From the NCBI RefSeq assembly GCF_007829815.1, contig NZ_VIWT01000001.1, positions 5,175,001 to 5,239,000 of the forward strand: a stretch of DNA of 64,000 bases, written 5' to 3'. The notes under the pieces were generated by a model, which did not search any database, had not been told where the DNA came from, and was given only the letters and a program-made list of their open reading frames with translations. The number at the start of each line of letters is the position of its first letter. The first letter of the stretch is position 1. Below, in pieces: positions 58,601 to 64,000 of this stretch. Position numbers and translations under genes: made by a program. The DNA comes from Kitasatospora viridis (GTDB lineage Bacteria > Actinomycetota > Actinomycetes > Streptomycetales > Streptomycetaceae).

Positions 58601-58770
58601 GCCTCCTCGGCGGAGATCGTCAACTGCCTCTGGAGATCGGCGTTCTGGGGGTAGAGGGTGCCGAGCAGGTACTGTCGGTCCGGCGGCGCGTCGAGGACCT
58701 CGTCCGTGCCGTGGGCCGGCCCGACGAGGCGGCGGCGAAGGTACTCGACGAGTTCGTCCCTGGGCTCCAC
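55651..58770 (-). CDS. drmA: DrmA-like SF2 helicase of DISARM-type system
   Basis: 1,039 residues from GTG 58770 (VEPRDELVEYLRRRLVGPA); no strong ribosome site. Helicase motifs: Walker A FPTGGGKTEAYLLLATF near 420, LVIQDELHLLTGP (DELH) near 628, VASTATIRRSGEQV, then MLSVGVDVKRLALMLMQGQ and TAEYIQATSRVGR near 858. A four-cysteine zinc site is made by RCPWCGTR (near 535) and CPRDEC (near 566). This is the DrmA architecture of DISARM, with a beta-rich N-terminal part (about 60-300). Its stop overlaps the drmB start. The upstream neighbour is a sigma factor, 71 bases away. DrmA moves along DNA in the DrmAB complex and is thought to exclude or unwind phage DNA. Confidence 0.88.
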   Translation of the reverse strand: MEPRDELVEYLRRRLVGPAHGTDEVLDAPPDRQYLLGTLYPQNADLQRQLTISAEEADGPGTESGAADTSPSADPLPESNAWLPSSLGLSFYTDATTVAVDCEAARYVTRQGERGRYWERVPLPPAAAQHLGPERDRITVLDGRAELRMRRRPFGAGQLVTVSLVNTARTEAALGRAAQWDQMLFQVGLGVRPVDGSIRQYPSVRLASRDPEERELRLQYRHVRTHAVGHGCAVEEVSDGDQVVALNAALMPETEVSDIRASGLSSAPVLNLAHLADPAVPPWQLRLELDRFTADYRAWYEGQCLAEVPEWGREAAQRITDRIGAAVRRMEAGVQTLCDPSRPELLEAFRTANRAMALQMRHSARDLAGERHSRRGSGVPLAPEPRADACWRPFQLAFFLLSLDGIADPHHPDRRITDLIWFPTGGGKTEAYLLLATFTMLLRRREADGGGTAVLSRYTLSLLTTQQFQRAATTICALEVIRRADPDRHGAEPFSIGLWVGESTSANSYKAAHGLFEDVRAAARPEDVFILDRCPWCGTRILPAHKSSDHGDYGIRSTVDSFAFFCPRDECTFHDELPVSVVDQQLYDRPPTFVLGTVDKFARLAWEPEAGRLFGAGLGHRAPSLVIQDELHLLTGPLGTTVGLYESAVLGLCSAPDGTGPKVVASTATIRRSGEQVRALYGTDVQLFPPAGIDARHSYFAEPDNSRPGRRYLGVMAQGHTAGRAAVATAAAMLQGAWELPEDHRDDYWTLVAYHHSLRELGRTVTAAADDIPAELTGLDDGRGTRELIDRQVQELTSNLPRAEQPVLLDRLEKPWNDPQAVSFLPCTNMLSVGVDVKRLALMLMQGQPKTTAEYIQATSRVGRHAVPGLVVTFFNATRPRDRSHYETFDVYHRSLYRQVEPTSVTPWSMPARRRALHAALVILVRHRLGLRAENQAGDILRFLPQAERLIEELAARAAAGDPASALSVRAEATELLAVWEQAARDAVATGKELHYRYQGKGQSNLLKSFEQYGGLWETPNSMRNVDRECQVTVKGSDQ

Positions 58771-58841
58771 GCTGCTGTCCGTTCTCGGATTCGGGTGTTC
58801 TGGCTGATGGTTGTGCTGGGTCGGTCCGTGGTGGTGGCCCA

Positions 58842-60755
58842 CTACTCGGTATCGAAGAGCGCGAACTCCAGTTGCTCGGGCCTGGCAGTTGCGGCCCCGA
58901 CGGCCCTGGAAGCCGGGCTCTCTTCGGCGCTGGACAGGTTCGCCGGCTGCGGTCGGGCCGAGGGCCTCGGCGCGGCGATCGGTCGCGGAGCAGCACCCAC
59001 CCGCCGCCGCTGGCGGCGGCGTACGGTCGCGGTCGGGTCGGGTGGCCATCCCACACCCAGCGCTTCCAGATCGAACCGGCGATGAGCAGGAAGCCCGAGA
59101 CCGCCGATACCGCCGAGAAGGAGCTGCTTCGCCAACCAGGCCCCGAGCGGGAAGCTGCCCTCGATGGTCTGCAGGGTCGGACGGACGTGCCCCTCCCGCT
59201 CCCGGAACGCCCGCAGCGCCTCGATGCCGACCGCCCAGTCCTGCTTCCGCAGGTCCTTGACGATCGCGTTGACCGGGTTGGCCGTCGATGACCGGTGCCA
59301 CGGGTCGTCGAGCATCTGCTGCATCGCGACGGCCGGAGCGCCCGTCCGGCTGGCGAACGCGAGCCGCAGTACAGGCACGACCTGCGATTCCAGCTGGCGG
59401 ATCCGCTCGCGGGTGACCTCGAGCTCCTTGCCGATCTGGTCGAGAGTGGCGGGCTCGTTCCCGTCCAGCCCGAACCGCATCACCACGATCCGCCCGTAGC
59501 GTTCGGGAAGCGTGTCGACGGCGGCCAGGACCTCGGAGGTGGTCAGGGCGGAGAGCACGGTGTGCTCGACGCCGGGGATCACTGTGCGGTCCTCGATCAG
59601 GTCGCTCAGATGAGTGCCCTCGCCGATCACTCGATCGAGGGAGTCGCTGCACCTGCTCAGCTGCCGGATCTGGTCGACCTTCTGCACCGTGAGATCGCAG
59701 GCCACGGCCACTGCTGCGGCGGGCGTCGGCAGTCCCTTGGCACGGAGTTGACGTTCGGCGCGGGCTACCTTCTGCATCTGCTCGTGCATGTGGACCGGGA
59801 TCCGGATGGCGTTGGACTCGTTGGCGATGCCCCGGGTGATTGACTGCCTGACCCACTGGGTGGCGTAGGTCGAGAACTTGTAGCCCATGGTCGGATCGAA
59901 CCCTCGGGTGGCACGCAGGAGTCCGAGCATTCCGAGCTGGGCGATGTCGTCGTAGTCCATCCCGTCCAGTGAGTACTGGCGGGCCTGGCCGTGGACCAGT
60001 CCCTGGTTGTGCACCATGAGGCAGTCGCGGGCTCGCCGGCGCTCGTCGGACGGGTCGAGACGGTTCAGCTCCGCGTCCGTCGGCTCCTCATGCAGTCGGT
60101 CCGGTCCGCCGCGAACCAGGACGATCAGGCCAACCTCCTCGATCGCGGTGAGGATGCGCTTGGCGGTGTTCCGTGCGAACCGGTCCTCGGCCAGGATCGC
60201 GCGAGCAGCGGAGACAGCGGCGTCCAGGTCGCCGAGCACAGTCGGTGCGGGGGCCGGCGAGGATTCGGGTTCGGGCCCGCCGACCGGGGTGGGAGGCGGT
60301 ACGGTGGTCTGAATGACCGTCACCAGAGCTCGTAGCTGCGCTCCTTCGGGCTCGGAGAGTCCGGCGAGGCGGATGACGCCTTCGGTCGCCCGCATGGTGA
60401 CCGTCCCGTTGTCATCGGTGAAGCGTTCGAGTAGCCGGCGGGCCAGCGCGATCCGTGACGACTGGACGACCTGCGCCGGCCGCACCGCCTTCGTCGCAGG
60501 TGCGGCCTTCGCCGGCTGCCGCCTGAGGGGCCCCGTGACACGGGCAGGTTCGCCCACTCGGATCTTCAGCCGCCCCAGCTCCGCCAGCAGTCGCCCACGC
60601 TCCGCCTCGCCGAGCCCGAGCGCCTCGGTCTCGCGCTGGAACGCCTGCTGCGGCACGACGCCCTGCACCGCGGCCTGCTGGAGGTTGGCGTACATCGTGG
60701 CGAGCGCCGACCGCAGATCGGGGCCGGTGGGCTGAGAGGCAGCCGGACGGTCCAT
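58842..60755 (-). CDS. Sigma-70-family factor fused to helicase-associated domain
   Basis: 637 residues from ATG 60755 with GAGG upstream. The N-terminal ~235 residues are Ala/Arg-rich without a known domain. Sigma region 2 follows (MVHNQGLVHGQARQY..., DYDDIAQLGMLGLLRATRGF, YKFSTYATQWVRQSITRGI), then region 3 and region 4 near 415-455 (LPERYGRIVVMRFGLDG; TLDQIGKELEVTRERIRQLE). Residues about 503-570 form a helicase-associated (HA) domain: W..GIEALRAFREREGHVRP, LGAWLAKQ, RRFDLEALGVGW. Sigma factors normally lack this. The tail is Pro/Arg/Ala-rich. It heads the operon with DrmA, DrmB and an SF1 helicase, so it probably directs their transcription or links RNA polymerase to the complex. Confidence 0.85.
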   Translation of the reverse strand: MDRPAASQPTGPDLRSALATMYANLQQAAVQGVVPQQAFQRETEALGLGEAERGRLLAELGRLKIRVGEPARVTGPLRRQPAKAAPATKAVRPAQVVQSSRIALARRLLERFTDDNGTVTMRATEGVIRLAGLSEPEGAQLRALVTVIQTTVPPPTPVGGPEPESSPAPAPTVLGDLDAAVSAARAILAEDRFARNTAKRILTAIEEVGLIVLVRGGPDRLHEEPTDAELNRLDPSDERRRARDCLMVHNQGLVHGQARQYSLDGMDYDDIAQLGMLGLLRATRGFDPTMGYKFSTYATQWVRQSITRGIANESNAIRIPVHMHEQMQKVARAERQLRAKGLPTPAAAVAVACDLTVQKVDQIRQLSRCSDSLDRVIGEGTHLSDLIEDRTVIPGVEHTVLSALTTSEVLAAVDTLPERYGRIVVMRFGLDGNEPATLDQIGKELEVTRERIRQLESQVVPVLRLAFASRTGAPAVAMQQMLDDPWHRSSTANPVNAIVKDLRKQDWAVGIEALRAFREREGHVRPTLQTIEGSFPLGAWLAKQLLLGGIGGLGLPAHRRFDLEALGVGWPPDPTATVRRRQRRRVGAAPRPIAAPRPSARPQPANLSSAEESPASRAVGAATARPEQLEFALFDTE

Positions 60756-60808
60756 GTCACCTCACATCGGTCCGGATGTGGAGAGGCGTCGAGCCTCAGT
60801 GCACGGCG

Positions 60809-60838
60809 AGCCTAGCGTCAGTCTGTTGACGGTGTCAA
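60809..60838 (-). promoter_or_regulatory. Promoter of sigma-drmAB operon with overlapping inverted repeat
   Basis: On the minus strand, TTGACA (60838-60833), 18 bases, then TAGGCT (60814-60809) is almost a perfect HrdB-type promoter, with start near 60802. The -35 is covered by the perfect inverted repeat GTTGAC-GGT-GTCAAC (60825-60839), a likely repressor or autoregulatory site. Confidence 0.7.
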
Positions 60839-60854
60839 CGCATGTAAGCCATGG

Positions 60855-60879
60855 CGTACACAGTGCTCGCTCGTGTACG
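60855..60879. promoter_or_regulatory. Second inverted repeat in divergent defence promoter
   Basis: CGTACAC (60855-60861) and GTGTACG (60873-60879) are perfect arms separated by 11 bases. It lies about 100 bases before the kinase-helicase start and 15 bases from the first repeat, so it may bind a dimeric regulator. Confidence 0.55.
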
Positions 60880-60974
60880 GTTCTCGGTGTCACCGCCCCG
60901 TCTCGGCTACTCTGCCGCCATCACGGGCTGGAGCCGGTGGCATACGGAGCGAGTCCGGTGATGGAGGAGAGGCA

Positions 60975-64000
<3,026 letters not shown>

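Noticed and set aside
58771..59856. N-terminal extension of DrmA into the sigma gene
   Set aside because: The open frame continues but is antisense-frame composition overlapping the sigma factor on the same strand; the DrmA family starts near residue 1 of the GTG 58770 version.

Overview
The base composition (strong G/C bias at third codon positions), GTG/TTG starts with GGAGG-type ribosome sites, possible leaderless promoters and the gene families (DUF397, DUF1876, an LAxTG surface protein, LCP protein, PASTA-less Ser/Thr kinases, XRE/ImmA cassette) point to a streptomycete: Streptomyces, Kitasatospora or a close relative. No rRNA, tRNA, transposase, CRISPR array or origin was seen. The window is chromosomal and densely coding.

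Bases 1-18,800 hold mixed housekeeping and regulatory genes: the end of a universal stress protein, an ABC-2-like membrane protein, an XRE / ImmA-IrrE peptidase / seven-helix membrane cassette, a Leu-Pro repeat protein, a MocR-type aminotransferase, a LuxR/TrmB regulator beside a 12-residue micro-ORF, a phosphoesterase coupled to a membrane protein, a secreted GH89 alpha-N-acetylglucosaminidase coupled to a sodium:solute symporter, a shortened DUF4132 protein containing a 42-bp perfect palindrome, and HtpG.

Bases 18,800-49,600 hold a divergent QueA homologue, an S53 peptidase, small secreted proteins, a membrane-anchored HTH protein, a sortase-type ALF-repeat surface protein, an LCP enzyme, a compact type III polyketide synthase locus (PKS, ICMT-type methyltransferase, FAD oxygenase, divergent UbiA prenyltransferase), a CzrA-like repressor with a P1B-4 metal ATPase and shared operator, an NCS1 permease, a two-subunit molybdenum hydroxylase, two Ser/Thr kinases, a KdpB with no KdpA or KdpC beside it, and an iron-box-controlled ferric-siderophore reductase.

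Bases 49,600-64,000 look like a defence island and are the most interesting part. A four-gene operon on the minus strand encodes a sigma-70-type factor fused to a helicase-associated domain, a DrmA-type helicase, a DrmB (DUF1998) protein and a small SF1 helicase-like ATPase. It is transcribed divergently from a protein kinase fused to a DEAD/DUF1998-type helicase that runs off the window. The shared 219-bp promoter region has a near-consensus promoter with an inverted repeat on its -35 and a second inverted repeat. Next to it lies a TIR-NB-ARC protein whose C-terminal ~165-residue module is also encoded alone by a divergent neighbour; that neighbour ends in a run of ten G. The DrmA/DrmB core recalls DISARM, but no methylase or DrmC is visible and the sigma and kinase components are not part of the DISARM types I know. 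I infer an uncharacterised DISARM-related anti-phage system with its own transcription factor.
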